Positions 24,681-32,958 of a stretch of 64,000 nucleotides of DNA are shown one piece after another (the first letter of the stretch is position 1; every line of letters begins with the position of its first letter). Position numbers and translations under genes: made by a program. The notes below the pieces were generated by a model. The model ran no database searches. It was given only the letters and a program-made list of their open reading frames with translations, and was not told the origin of the DNA. Source of the stretch: Pantoea trifolii (GTDB lineage Bacteria > Pseudomonadota > Gammaproteobacteria > Enterobacterales > Enterobacteriaceae); NCBI RefSeq assembly GCF_024506435.1, contig NZ_JANIET010000001.1:2046001-2110000 (forward strand), written 5' to 3'.

Positions 24681-26435
24681 ATGGATAACATTAAAACCCG
24701 CGAACAACGCCTGAGCGCTCTGCGCCTGCGGTCGTCGACACCGGTGTTGATTGTCGGCGGCGGCATCAACGGCATCAGTACATTTCGCGAACTGGCATTG
24801 CAGGGCATTCCGGCGATTCTGGTGGAAAAAGGCGACTGGTGCCAGGCGGCCAGCGGCGCGCTGTCGCGCATGATTCATGGCGGTTTGCGGTATCTGGAAA
24901 CCGGTGAGTTCACGCTGGTCAAAGAGTCGGTCACCGAGCGCGACCGCCTGCTGAAAAATGCCTCGCATTATGTCTTCCCCTTACGCACGACGGTGCCGAT
25001 CGATAATCTCGCTGGCGGCTTAGTCAATGCAACCCGCCGTTTTCTGCGCCTGAGCGATAAACCGACACGACGTGGTGCGTTGCTGATTAAAACCGGGCTC
25101 AGCCTGTATGACATCTACACCCGCCAATATGGATCGATGCCGAAGCATCAGGTGCGCAATGAAGCCGCCACGCGCGATCGCTGGCCGGGATTCGCGCCCT
25201 GGGTGAAATACAGCGCCAGCTATTACGATGCGTGGATCAGCGCGCCGGAACGGCTGGGGTTCGAGTTGATTGATGATGCTGAAAAAGCCTGCCCGGAGGC
25301 GCTGGCACTCAATTATCTGCTGCTGGTCAGCGCCGAGGGCGAAACCGTTATTTTGCAGGATGCGTTAAGCGGCGAGCGTTTTAGCCTGCAACCGCATGTG
25401 CTGGTCAATGCCGGTGGCGCATGGATCGACCAGCTTAACCAACGCATCACCGTCAGCCGCGATCTGCCCAAGCTGATTGGCGGCACCAAAGGATCGCACC
25501 TGATCCTCAATCACCCCGAATTGCTGCATATGCTGGATGGCGAAATGGTCTATTTCGAGAACCAGGAAGGCCGCGTTTGCATTATGTTCCCGTGGTTTGG
25601 CAAGGTGCTGGTGGGTTCCACCGATATCCGCGTGGACGATCCCGACGAGGCGGTGTGCGATGAGGAGGAAAAGGATTACATCCTCGAGTCACTGCGTTTC
25701 ATCTTTCCGCATATCGAGGTACCGGATTCCGCCATCGTGTATACCTTCTGCGGCGTGCGTCCGCTGCCCGCCAGCGAGGCCAAACTTAACGGCCAAATCT
25801 CACGTAATCACTCGTTAGTGGTGTTGCCGGCTGACGCGAATCGCGCCTGGAGCACGCTCTGTTTAGTCGGCGGCAAATGGACTACTTTCCGCCAGTTCGG
25901 TGAAGAAGCGGCGGATCGCGTGCTGCGTCTGCTCGGCGAAAAACGTCAGGTATCAACCGGTGATGTGCCGATTGGCGGCGGGCGTGACTTCCCCAAACCT
26001 TCAGGACAAACCGCGTGGCTGGCGCAACTGGCGCAGCGTTATGGCGTGCCGCTGCCGCGCGTGATGCAGCTCGCCAAACGTTACGGCAGCCGCGCCCTGC
26101 CGCTGCTGGCGCTGATCCAGCAGCACGGCGAGCAAATGTTGCAGAATCACGCCGCCTACAGCGATGTCGAATTACGTTATCTGATTGAACATGAACAGGT
26201 TTGTCAGCTGGAGGATTTGTTGGTACGTCGCACCTCGCTGGCGATTTGCGGTGAACTTAGCGTGCCGCTGGTGCAGGAGATCGCCGAAATCATGGCTGCG
26301 ACGCTCGGCTGGAGCGATAGCGAACGCGCGCAGCAGCTGCAGCGCTGCTGCGCCAATCTGGCGCGTTTGCACGGACTTACCGGCCTTTACCCCACGGTTT
26401 TTCAGGAGGAAACACAACATGTTAGTAACCAATAA
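24681..26435 (+). CDS. GlpD-like FAD-dependent polyol-phosphate dehydrogenase
   Basis: A 584-residue relative of aerobic glycerol-3-phosphate dehydrogenase. The FAD motif is GGGINGIST (about residue 27), followed by VEKGDWCQAASGALSRMIHG, LRYLETGEFTLVKES, VLVNAGGAWIDQL, VLVGSTDIRVDDPDEA and CLVGGKWTTFRQFGEEA; a DAO_C domain ends it. It is longer than EryB in this window and clearly a separate enzyme. ATG 24681 follows GGAG by six bases. It overlaps the aldolase gene by 17 bases. It probably oxidises a phosphorylated polyol to a ketose phosphate; the substrate is unknown. Confidence 0.82.
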   Translation: MDNIKTREQRLSALRLRSSTPVLIVGGGINGISTFRELALQGIPAILVEKGDWCQAASGALSRMIHGGLRYLETGEFTLVKESVTERDRLLKNASHYVFPLRTTVPIDNLAGGLVNATRRFLRLSDKPTRRGALLIKTGLSLYDIYTRQYGSMPKHQVRNEAATRDRWPGFAPWVKYSASYYDAWISAPERLGFELIDDAEKACPEALALNYLLLVSAEGETVILQDALSGERFSLQPHVLVNAGGAWIDQLNQRITVSRDLPKLIGGTKGSHLILNHPELLHMLDGEMVYFENQEGRVCIMFPWFGKVLVGSTDIRVDDPDEAVCDEEEKDYILESLRFIFPHIEVPDSAIVYTFCGVRPLPASEAKLNGQISRNHSLVVLPADANRAWSTLCLVGGKWTTFRQFGEEAADRVLRLLGEKRQVSTGDVPIGGGRDFPKPSGQTAWLAQLAQRYGVPLPRVMQLAKRYGSRALPLLALIQQHGEQMLQNHAAYSDVELRYLIEHEQVCQLEDLLVRRTSLAICGELSVPLVQEIAEIMAATLGWSDSERAQQLQRCCANLARLHGLTGLYPTVFQEETQHVSNQ

Positions 26436-27258
26436 AGTGCGCATGCAGCGCCTGTTTCAGCACGGCAAATGTCTGGATGTCGCCATCGATCACGGTATCG
26501 CCAACGAGCCTGATTTCCTCATCGGTCTGGAGAATATTGCAGATGTGATGGATAACCTGATCGCCGCACAGCCGGATGCGATTCAGGTCAACTATGGTCA
26601 GGCCGATCTGCTGCAGCGTGTGGCGGGACGTAAACCGGCGCTGGTGATGCGCACCGATGTGGGCAATGCCTACAACGCGGCGCGTCACCGGGAAATGTGG
26701 GCGGTGCTGCACAATCCTGATGAACCAATCCTTGCCGCGTTGCAGATGGACGCCGCCGCAGTGGTAGTTAATCTCTATCTGATCCCCGATGAACCGGGCA
26801 TTTTCCGCATGTGCGTTGAAAACATTGGCCGCCTGCGTCAGGCCTGCGATCGCTACGCCATGCCGCTGATGATTGAACCACTTGTGATGGCCCCCGCCGG
26901 ACAAGGCGCGGCTTACGGCTCGCTGGGTGATGTGGAGAAGATGGTGCCGCTGGTACGGCTGGCACGTGAGTTGGGTGCAGACATCATCAAAGCCGATCCC
27001 ACTGAGAACGTGGAAGATTTTCATCGCGTGGTGGAAGCGGCGCGCTGTCCCACGCTGGTGCGCGGCGGCGGCAAAGGTGAACTGGCGGATGTGCTGACCA
27101 AAAGTGCCGCGCTGATGGCGCAAGGTGCCAGCGGCATGGTGTATGGCCGCAATGTTTATCAGCACGATAATCCGTCCCGCGTGGTGAAAGCGCTGATGGC
27201 GATTATTCATCAGGGCGCCAGCGGCCCGGACGCATTGGAAATCTATCAGCAGGGTTGA
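26419..27258 (+). CDS. DhnA/LsrF-type class I aldolase (DeoC/LacD family)
   Basis: A 279-residue TIM-barrel aldolase. Visible are an N-terminal CLDVAIDHGIANEPDF (Asp-His near the phosphate pocket), the likely Schiff-base Lys in LGADIIKADPTEN, the phosphate-binding CPTLVRGGGKGE, and GASGMVYGRNVYQHDNPSRV. This is the FbaB/LsrF group (PF01791). CAGGAGGA precedes the ATG inside the end of the dehydrogenase gene, so translation is coupled. In this operon it may cleave the ketose phosphate made by the GlpD-like enzyme, giving DHAP plus a short aldehyde (inference). Confidence 0.83.
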   Translation: MLVTNKVRMQRLFQHGKCLDVAIDHGIANEPDFLIGLENIADVMDNLIAAQPDAIQVNYGQADLLQRVAGRKPALVMRTDVGNAYNAARHREMWAVLHNPDEPILAALQMDAAAVVVNLYLIPDEPGIFRMCVENIGRLRQACDRYAMPLMIEPLVMAPAGQGAAYGSLGDVEKMVPLVRLARELGADIIKADPTENVEDFHRVVEAARCPTLVRGGGKGELADVLTKSAALMAQGASGMVYGRNVYQHDNPSRVVKALMAIIHQGASGPDALEIYQQG

Positions 27259-27318
27259 GCCTTACCTGCACCGGCGCTTATGCGGTGCGCCGTCTTCGCC
27301 AGTTGCACGGAGTCGGAT

Positions 27319-28803
27319 ATGAAGATAGTCGGTATTGATGCCGGAAACACCATGATCAAAGCGGTGCTGTTTGATCTCAGCGGGCGCGTATTGTCGGTGG
27401 CCGAGTGCGCGGGAGAAACCCATCGTCCGCAGGAAGGTTACGCCGAACGGCCGGTGGCGGATATCTGGCATGGCGTCAGTGATGCGGTGAGCCGTTGCCT
27501 GCAACAGGCGGGAACGCCAGCTAGCGATGTGATTGCGGTTGGCGCGACCGGTCACGGCAACGGTTTGTACGCGCTGGATAAGCATCAGCAGCCGCTGTTT
27601 GGTATTCAGTCTATCGATCATCGCGCTTGTGATACTGTGCACGCGCTGGAAATCAGCGGCGCGGATAAGCGCATCTACCCGATTTCGCTGCAAAAACCCT
27701 GGCCAGCGGCAACGCCAGTGTTGATCAGTTGGATCAAACAACATCAACCCGAACGCTGGGCGCAAATCGGCCATTTACTGTTAGCGAAAGACGTTATCGC
27801 CCATTTTCTCAGTGGCGCGATCAGCGCAGATTTCTCGGATGCCGCCGGAGCGGGTTTGATTGATTATCGTGCGCGCGGCTACAGCCGTGAATTGATGGCG
27901 CTGTACGGCATCGAAGAGGCGCTCGCCCTGCTGCCCGCACTGCGTGAATCCTGCGAGGTGGTTGGCCATGTCACACAACGTGCTGCCCAGCTCACTAGGT
28001 TACCCGCGGGCATTCCGGTAGTTGCGGGCATCTTTGATGTGGTGGCCAGCGCCGTCGGTTCTGGCGTGGTGAACACCGGCGAAGCCTCGATTGTCGCCGG
28101 GACGTGGAGCATCAATCAGGTGGTAGTGGATAAACCCGATTATCTGCGCCCGGTATTTATGAACTCCATTATTGAGTCCGACCGTTATATGGCGATTGAG
28201 GCCAGCGCCACCTCGGCGGCGAATCTCGACTGGTTCCTGCGCGAATTTGACGACGGTCGCGGCGGTCAAGGCGCGGCGCGCAGCAGCGATAGCGTGGCGC
28301 ACGTGCAACCCAATGCCCAGCTACCGCTCTATCACCCTTACCTCTATTCCGGACGTAAATCAGAACCGGCCAAAGCCGGGTTTTATGGCTTAGGCGGCTG
28401 GCATACGCGCGCCGATATGCTGTTCGCGCTGTTTGAAGGCGTGACCTTTGCCCATCGGGCGCATATCGATCGCCTGCGTGCGGCGGGCATTCCTTTTACA
28501 CAGGCCATTTTGTCGGGCGGCGCGGCGCGCAGTTGCGTCTGGCCGCAGATGTTTGCTGACGTGTTAGACATACCGATTCGCGTTGCGGAGTGCAAAGAAA
28601 CCGGCGCGCTAGGCGCAGCATTGTGTGCCGGTGTGGGCGTCGGCGCGTGGCGTAATCTCGCCGAGGCCGCGCAGCGGGCGGTGCAGATCAATCCCGGCGC
28701 GCTGCTGCCGCGAGCGGATCGCGTTGCGTTTCACGATACGCGTTATCGGGTGTTTAAGAAGCTGGAGCTGGCGATGCGCGAGATGTGGCAGGAAGCCGGT
28801 TGA
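27319..28803 (+). CDS. FGGY carbohydrate kinase, LyxK-like
   Basis: A 494-residue FGGY kinase. The N-terminal ATP motif is IVGIDAGNTMIKAVLFDLSG; GATGHGNGLYALD, SIDHRACDTVHALE, VVAGIFDVVASAVGSG, GTWSINQVVV and AILSGGAARSCVWPQMFADV follow in family order. It is most like L-xylulose kinase LyxK. It lies 60 bases after the aldolase; a small GCACCG/CGGTGC hairpin is in the gap. It probably phosphorylates the polyol or sugar that enters the cluster. The substrate is unknown. Confidence 0.85.
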   Translation: MKIVGIDAGNTMIKAVLFDLSGRVLSVAECAGETHRPQEGYAERPVADIWHGVSDAVSRCLQQAGTPASDVIAVGATGHGNGLYALDKHQQPLFGIQSIDHRACDTVHALEISGADKRIYPISLQKPWPAATPVLISWIKQHQPERWAQIGHLLLAKDVIAHFLSGAISADFSDAAGAGLIDYRARGYSRELMALYGIEEALALLPALRESCEVVGHVTQRAAQLTRLPAGIPVVAGIFDVVASAVGSGVVNTGEASIVAGTWSINQVVVDKPDYLRPVFMNSIIESDRYMAIEASATSAANLDWFLREFDDGRGGQGAARSSDSVAHVQPNAQLPLYHPYLYSGRKSEPAKAGFYGLGGWHTRADMLFALFEGVTFAHRAHIDRLRAAGIPFTQAILSGGAARSCVWPQMFADVLDIPIRVAECKETGALGAALCAGVGVGAWRNLAEAAQRAVQINPGALLPRADRVAFHDTRYRVFKKLELAMREMWQEAG

Positions 28804-28870
28804 TTTTACTGGCTTGATCGTACAAAAAATGACAACCTCTGCGCAGTGATGTACACTTGAACTATCAAAA

Positions 28871-28884
28871 TGTTCAAATGAACA
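28871..28884. promoter_or_regulatory. Operator-like palindrome before the Xre-RES pair
   Basis: TGTTCA-AA-TGAACA is a perfect palindrome 17 bases before the antitoxin ATG. TTGAAC at 28857 just upstream repeats one arm. Xre antitoxins of this kind repress their own operon, so this is the likely site. Confidence 0.55.
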
Positions 28885-28901
28885 TTACTCAGGAGGTTGT
28901 G

Positions 28902-29384
28902 ATGACAACTGCATCCCCATTAAATCACGGCAATGCCGCACGCGTCTTCGACCCGACGCTGATTCAGCACGCTCGGAAATCTTTTATGGATCAAATGGGC
29001 TTGCCGCGTAATCCGCTGAAAGCACATCAGTTGATCACCGAAGGTCTGGACGTTGGCATCGTTGAACGCGCGGCCACGGTGCTAAAAGCAACACCATTGG
29101 ATGTTGCCCAGATGGTCTCGATCGATCGCAATACCTATCGCCGCCGTGAGAAAGCTGGATCGCAACTCTCGGTGGAGCAAGGTGCGCGGGTGTATCAGGT
29201 GTTCGAAATTCTGGATGCCGTATTGCAATTATTTGCCGGTGACGTTGACGCTGCCATGCACTGGATGTATCAACCTGCGTTGGCACTGGACGATGCATTG
29301 CCAATGGAGATGCTGAGCACGCCTGCGGGCTGTGATGCGGTGTTAACGCTGATTGGTCGCCTGGAACACGGAGTGATTGTGTAA
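28902..29384 (+). CDS. Xre/ParS-type antitoxin of a RES toxin-antitoxin pair
   Basis: A 160-residue protein of the MbcA/ParS/Xre antitoxin family. It has an N-terminal helical HTH-like half (LITEGLDVGIVERAATVLKA, then MVSIDRNTYRRREKAGSQLS) and a C-terminal DUF2384 domain (GARVYQVFEILDAVLQLFAG, then WMYQPALALDDALPMEMLST, then a Gly-rich end near LIGRLEHG). AGGAGG lies five bases before ATG 28902; the frame is also open from a TTG at 28857. Its stop overlaps the RES start by one base. Its C-terminus blocks the toxin's active site in known systems. Confidence 0.87.
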   Translation: MTTASPLNHGNAARVFDPTLIQHARKSFMDQMGLPRNPLKAHQLITEGLDVGIVERAATVLKATPLDVAQMVSIDRNTYRRREKAGSQLSVEQGARVYQVFEILDAVLQLFAGDVDAAMHWMYQPALALDDALPMEMLSTPAGCDAVLTLIGRLEHGVIV

Positions 29385-29884
29385 TGACGCAACGGAAGGA
29401 ACCGGATGCTCCCCATCGATTATTTTATCGTTTAGTGAAAGAAGAGTATGCCAGCGAGGCGTTTAGCGGCGCTGGCGCTGAAAAATGGGGCGGACGCTGG
29501 AATCCGCCCGGTATTAAGACGGTTTACCTCAGTAGCTCAAAGGCGCTCGCCACGCTGGAACTGGTGGTGCATGCCGGTAAAGCGATGCTGGAGAAGAGCC
29601 GATTTGTGATTTTTACCCTGCCGATCCCTGAGAGCGAAATCATGGCGCTGGACAGCAGTAAGCTGCCCAGCGATTGGCAAAAGTATCAGCAGCAGGAAGA
29701 GACGCAGGCGATCGGCGCCGCGTTCCTCGATTTGCAAGGCGGCTTACCTTTGCTGTTGACGGTACCCAGCATTTTGACCGGCGAAGACAACGCCATCCTC
29801 AATCCCGACCATCCCGCCGCCGCCGCCCTCTTTGCACAAGCCACTTCAGCGCCCTTCACGCTTGATCGCCGGATTAAAGCGTGA
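29384..29884 (+). CDS. RES-domain toxin (NAD+-consuming)
   Basis: A 166-residue RES protein. The namesake residues are visible: Arg in the N-terminal FYRLVKEEYASEAFSG, Arg/Trp in EKWGGRWNPPGIKTVYLSSS, Glu in ALATLELVVH, and a distal Ser in LTVPSILTGEDNAILNPDHP. Known members (MbcT of M. tuberculosis, RES toxins of Photorhabdus and Pseudomonas) destroy NAD+ and stop growth or kill. It is translationally coupled to the antitoxin (TAATG). A repeat element follows immediately. Confidence 0.88.
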   Translation: MTQRKEPDAPHRLFYRLVKEEYASEAFSGAGAEKWGGRWNPPGIKTVYLSSSKALATLELVVHAGKAMLEKSRFVIFTLPIPESEIMALDSSKLPSDWQKYQQQEETQAIGAAFLDLQGGLPLLLTVPSILTGEDNAILNPDHPAAAALFAQATSAPFTLDRRIKA

Positions 29885-29895
29885 CGAGCGTTTTC

Positions 29896-29952
29896 GTAGG
29901 GTGCGCAGTCATACCGTCATGCGCACCTGGTCACCATAAATGACGACCCTAC
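29896..29952. repeat. Compound GTAGGG hairpin repeat, copy D
   Basis: GTAGGG at 29896 and CCCTAC at 29947-29952 bracket two hairpins: GGTGCGCA/TGCGCACC (29900-29927) and a drifted GGTCACCAT/ATGACGACC (29929-29948). It lies between the converging RES and phosphatase genes. The closing CTA is the complement of the phosphatase TAG stop codon. Confidence 0.65.
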
Positions 29953-31211
29953 AAAGTCGGTTTCGCTAAAGCAAACGCCGCCGTTAAATCAACACGTTGC
30001 CAGAATGACTGATCCGCACTGTTGCCGGACAGCGGATAACCGTTTGGCAGCGCGCTTTTCACCATCAGACGGCGAATCTGAGCATCAGACAGCTGCGGCA
30101 ACGCGGTTTTCAGCAGGATCTCCGCGCCCTGCGGAACTTTGACAGGCGTGTTCTGCACATTGGCTTTTGGCAGGTTGTAACTCATGGTGAAACGATAGAA
30201 CTGCTTCATTGCTGGTGAACGATAAGGATCATCCTTGCCATCGCTGCGCGCACACTCGGCCAGCGACGTGCCGCACTCTTTCTCCAGCGCGGCACGCAGT
30301 TGATCGCGCGCTTCACTAAACAGCGCCTGATAGCGCGCATCGTTGAGATAGTTTGCCACGTTGCGTTGCGCCACCATGCGCGAACCCATCACATCCAGCG
30401 GGTAATGCACGCCCAATACTAAACGCGAATAACCGTAGCGCGCGCCGCGCGTTACCAAGGCTTCAAAACGTTCTGGCACCATTTCGGCCAGCAACAAGGC
30501 ATCGGTGTAACCGGTGTTGGTATGGCCGCTCGGGAAAGAACCGCCGTCGGCGGTGTAACGCACGTTGTCTGTTACCACCACATCGTCTGGCACCAGATGA
30601 ATACTGTTGCCCTCACGCAGGAACGGTCGCGGATAGTTAAAGTGTTTCTTGGCTGCGCTGGTGCTGACTTCACTGGCTTTGATCAACGCCGCCGCTTTGC
30701 CGATCTCACCTTTATCGTAAGCCGCGAGGAAGGCTTTGCCGAGACGCGGGCCGAGCGCATCAGAGAGGAAATAGAGATAGCTGATCGCTTCCGCATCGGC
30801 CAGTGCCTGATGACGCACATTTTGCGTGGCGTTCAGGTTGATATTGGTAACGGTGGCCTGGCTGGCATCAAGCACGCTGGCGGGCAACGCGCTAAAGCCG
30901 GACAGCAGCGCAATTCCGGCCTGCTGGTTCTCTTTAGTTTTGAAATCGTAGCCGCTGTTTTTCAGCCACTGTTTGTCAGCCTGTTTCGCGGTCTGTTTGG
31001 CTTTTTCCAGTTGCTCACGCGTCAGCGTGCTGCTGTCGCCTTGCAGCGCCCGACGTTCAGCCTGTAAAGATTGCTGCTCGATATCGCTATAAGCGGAGGT
31101 GGAACCGGTGGAGGTTAAGCCTGCCAGCGCGGCCGCATCGGGCAGTGAAACCGCATGTGCCTGCTGTGCCAGCAGAAAAACCGTTGCAATCAGTGTGAAG
31201 CGGGTTTTCAT
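29949..31211 (-). CDS. Class A nonspecific acid phosphatase / PAP2-family, secreted
   Basis: A 420-residue exported enzyme. The signal peptide MKTRFTLIATVFLLAQQAHA is clear. The three PAP2 phosphatase motifs are present: KKHFNYPRPF (K-x6-RP type), GGSFPSGHTNTGYT (PSGH) and SRLVLGVHYPLDVMGSR (SR-x5-H-x3-D). It is longer than PhoN (about 250 residues) because of an N-terminal charged helical region (residues 45-95, TREQLEKAKQTAKQADKQWL). It should remove phosphate from organic esters in the periplasm. It is transcribed alone. Confidence 0.88.
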   Translation of the reverse strand: MKTRFTLIATVFLLAQQAHAVSLPDAAALAGLTSTGSTSAYSDIEQQSLQAERRALQGDSSTLTREQLEKAKQTAKQADKQWLKNSGYDFKTKENQQAGIALLSGFSALPASVLDASQATVTNINLNATQNVRHQALADAEAISYLYFLSDALGPRLGKAFLAAYDKGEIGKAAALIKASEVSTSAAKKHFNYPRPFLREGNSIHLVPDDVVVTDNVRYTADGGSFPSGHTNTGYTDALLLAEMVPERFEALVTRGARYGYSRLVLGVHYPLDVMGSRMVAQRNVANYLNDARYQALFSEARDQLRAALEKECGTSLAECARSDGKDDPYRSPAMKQFYRFTMSYNLPKANVQNTPVKVPQGAEILLKTALPQLSDAQIRRLMVKSALPNGYPLSGNSADQSFWQRVDLTAAFALAKPTL

Positions 31212-31286
31212 TATTTTCCCCTGTTATCAAAATATTACCTTGCCGGGGAAACACGCTAGCACTCGATTATGACAGATTTATTTCAC

Positions 31287-31526
31287 TTAACGACACTGAC
31301 TGGCACAGTTTTGTACGCAAATTTGTGCTAACGAGCCGCAGCCGCCGTTATTGTCGTTTTTGCACTGTGATTGCTGCACATAGCAGTTCTGCTGACAGGC
31401 TGAAACATCGCACTTGGCGGCAATCGGCGTCAGTTGGACCACCGGCGCTTTTCGTTCCGGCTGCCATTGGGGTTGTGCCAGCACGCTAATGCTGAACAGC
31501 AAGGCTAATGCCATTATCCATTTCAT
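31287..31526 (-). CDS. Small secreted cysteine-rich protein
   Basis: A 79-residue precursor with signal peptide MKWIMALALLFSISVLAQ. The mature ~60 residues hold eight cysteines (positions 39, 44, 48, 55, 63, 70, 74, 78), three of the spacings being C-x3-C. An even number and export suggest four disulfides. I recognise no named family. ATG 31526 follows GAGG by eight bases; the frame extends upstream to 31577 without a good start. It is a single gene. Confidence 0.7.
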   Translation of the reverse strand: MKWIMALALLFSISVLAQPQWQPERKAPVVQLTPIAAKCDVSACQQNCYVQQSQCKNDNNGGCGSLAQICVQNCASQCR

Positions 31527-31776
31527 GATTGAGTCCTCGCGGGAAGGGTGTAAAGAGTATGGCTGCTGCGGCGCCAATTACCATGCTGAAACAATCGATT
31601 CAACCTTTGTCACAAATTGCCCTTCTACAGTGCATAGATGTGCGCCACTGTAGTGCAGAACAGCAAAGCCAGATGCTGCTGTGCCAATGTAAAATCAAAG
31701 AGATAACCGCAAGTCGGCTTCCACGCGAATCTGGTACAAAAGTTGCAGTCCCTTATGCATAGCAAAGGAGACGGAT

Positions 31777-32934
31777 ATGAAAGCAATTGTGATTGGCGCG
31801 GGCATTGGCGGTATGAGTGCTGCGATTGCGCTGGAGAAAGCGGGTTTTGACACGGCGGTGTTTGAAGCAGTGAAAGAGATGAAGCCGGTGGGTGCGGCGA
31901 TCTCCATCTGGCCCAACGGCGTAAAATGCATCAACGCGTTGGGTATGAAAGAGCCGCTGCGCGCGCTGGGTGGCAACATGGCGTTTATGGCCTACAACGA
32001 TGCGCACAGCGGCAGCACACTCACCCGCTTCAGCATGGAACCGCTGGTGCAACAGGTGGGTGAATATCCTTATCCAGTGGCGCGCGCCGAATTGCAGGCG
32101 ATGCTGATCGATACCTACGGACGTTCGCGCATTAGCTTTGGCAAACGCGTCACGCAGGTTGAACAAACTGAGCACGGCGTCACCGCCTGGTTTGATGACG
32201 GTAGCCAGGCCGAAGGTGATTTCCTGATCGCCGCCGATGGCACGCACTCGGTGATCCGCCACTATGTACTGGGCGAAAGCATCGAACGTCGTTACGCCGG
32301 TTACGTCAACTGGAACGGCCTGGTGACGATTGATGAGGCTATTGCGCCCGCCGATCAATGGACCACTTTTGTTGGCGAAGGCAAACGCGTGTCGCTGATG
32401 CCGGTCAGCGATAACCGCTTCTACTTCTTCTTTGATGTCCCATTGCCAAAAGGCTTGTCGGAGGATCGCGCCACGCTGAAAAGTGACCTTAAAGGCTACT
32501 TCAGCGGCTGGGCCGAACCGGTGCAGCGCCTGATAGAACGTCTTAACCCGGAAACCACCAATCGCGTGGAAATCCACGATATCGAACCCTTTAGCCGTTT
32601 TGTTAAAGGTCGCGTGGCGTTGCTGGGCGATGCCGCGCACAGCACTACGCCGGATATCGGGCAAGGCGGTTGTGCGGCGATGGAAGATGCAGTGGTGCTG
32701 GCGCAGACGCTGGCGTCACACTCTTTGGGGATTGAGGATGCGCTGTTGCGCTATGAAAGCCGTCGCGTGGAGCGCACCAAAGATTTGGTGTTGAAAGCCC
32801 GTAAGCGCTGTGATGTTACCCATGCGAAAGATGCGGAAGTGACGGCGGCATGGTATGCGGATTTGAAAAATGAAACCGGCGAGCGAGTGCTTGCCGGTAT
32901 GTGCGATACGATTGAAGGCGGTCCGTTCGGTTGA
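31777..32934 (+). CDS. hpxO: HpxO, FAD-dependent urate hydroxylase
   Basis: A 385-residue flavoprotein monooxygenase, the same size as Klebsiella HpxO. GAGIGGMSAAIALEKAG is the dinucleotide motif, followed by VGAAISIWPNGVKCINALGM, FLIAADGTHSVIR (DG motif) and RVALLGDAAHSTTPDIGQGG (GD motif). It converts urate to 5-hydroxyisourate using NADH and O2. AAAGGAG precedes the ATG. It converges on dcp. With the guaD-xdhABC operon beyond dcp, it would take over the urate they make. The enzymes that follow HpxO (HIU hydrolase, OHCU decarboxylase) are not in the window. Confidence 0.9.
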   Translation: MKAIVIGAGIGGMSAAIALEKAGFDTAVFEAVKEMKPVGAAISIWPNGVKCINALGMKEPLRALGGNMAFMAYNDAHSGSTLTRFSMEPLVQQVGEYPYPVARAELQAMLIDTYGRSRISFGKRVTQVEQTEHGVTAWFDDGSQAEGDFLIAADGTHSVIRHYVLGESIERRYAGYVNWNGLVTIDEAIAPADQWTTFVGEGKRVSLMPVSDNRFYFFFDVPLPKGLSEDRATLKSDLKGYFSGWAEPVQRLIERLNPETTNRVEIHDIEPFSRFVKGRVALLGDAAHSTTPDIGQGGCAAMEDAVVLAQTLASHSLGIEDALLRYESRRVERTKDLVLKARKRCDVTHAKDAEVTAAWYADLKNETGERVLAGMCDTIEGGPFG

Positions 32935-32938
32935 ACCA

Positions 32939-32958
32939 GGTCGCCATCAATGGCGACC
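32939..32958. repeat. GTCGCCAT hairpin repeat, copy E (between converging genes)
   Basis: GGTCGCCAT/ATGGCGACC with loop CA is a perfect 9-bp stem placed four bases after the hpxO stop. The adjoining CTACG includes the complement of the dcp TAG stop. It is well placed as a bidirectional terminator. Confidence 0.78.

Noticed and set aside
26422..27210. A 262-codon open frame on the minus strand
   Set aside because: It mirrors the aldolase gene; His/Arg-rich content and lack of motifs mark it as a shadow.
31753..32664. A 303-codon open frame on the minus strand
   Set aside because: It is antisense to hpxO, whose FAD motifs are clear. Its composition is typical of complementary-strand frames in GC-rich genes.
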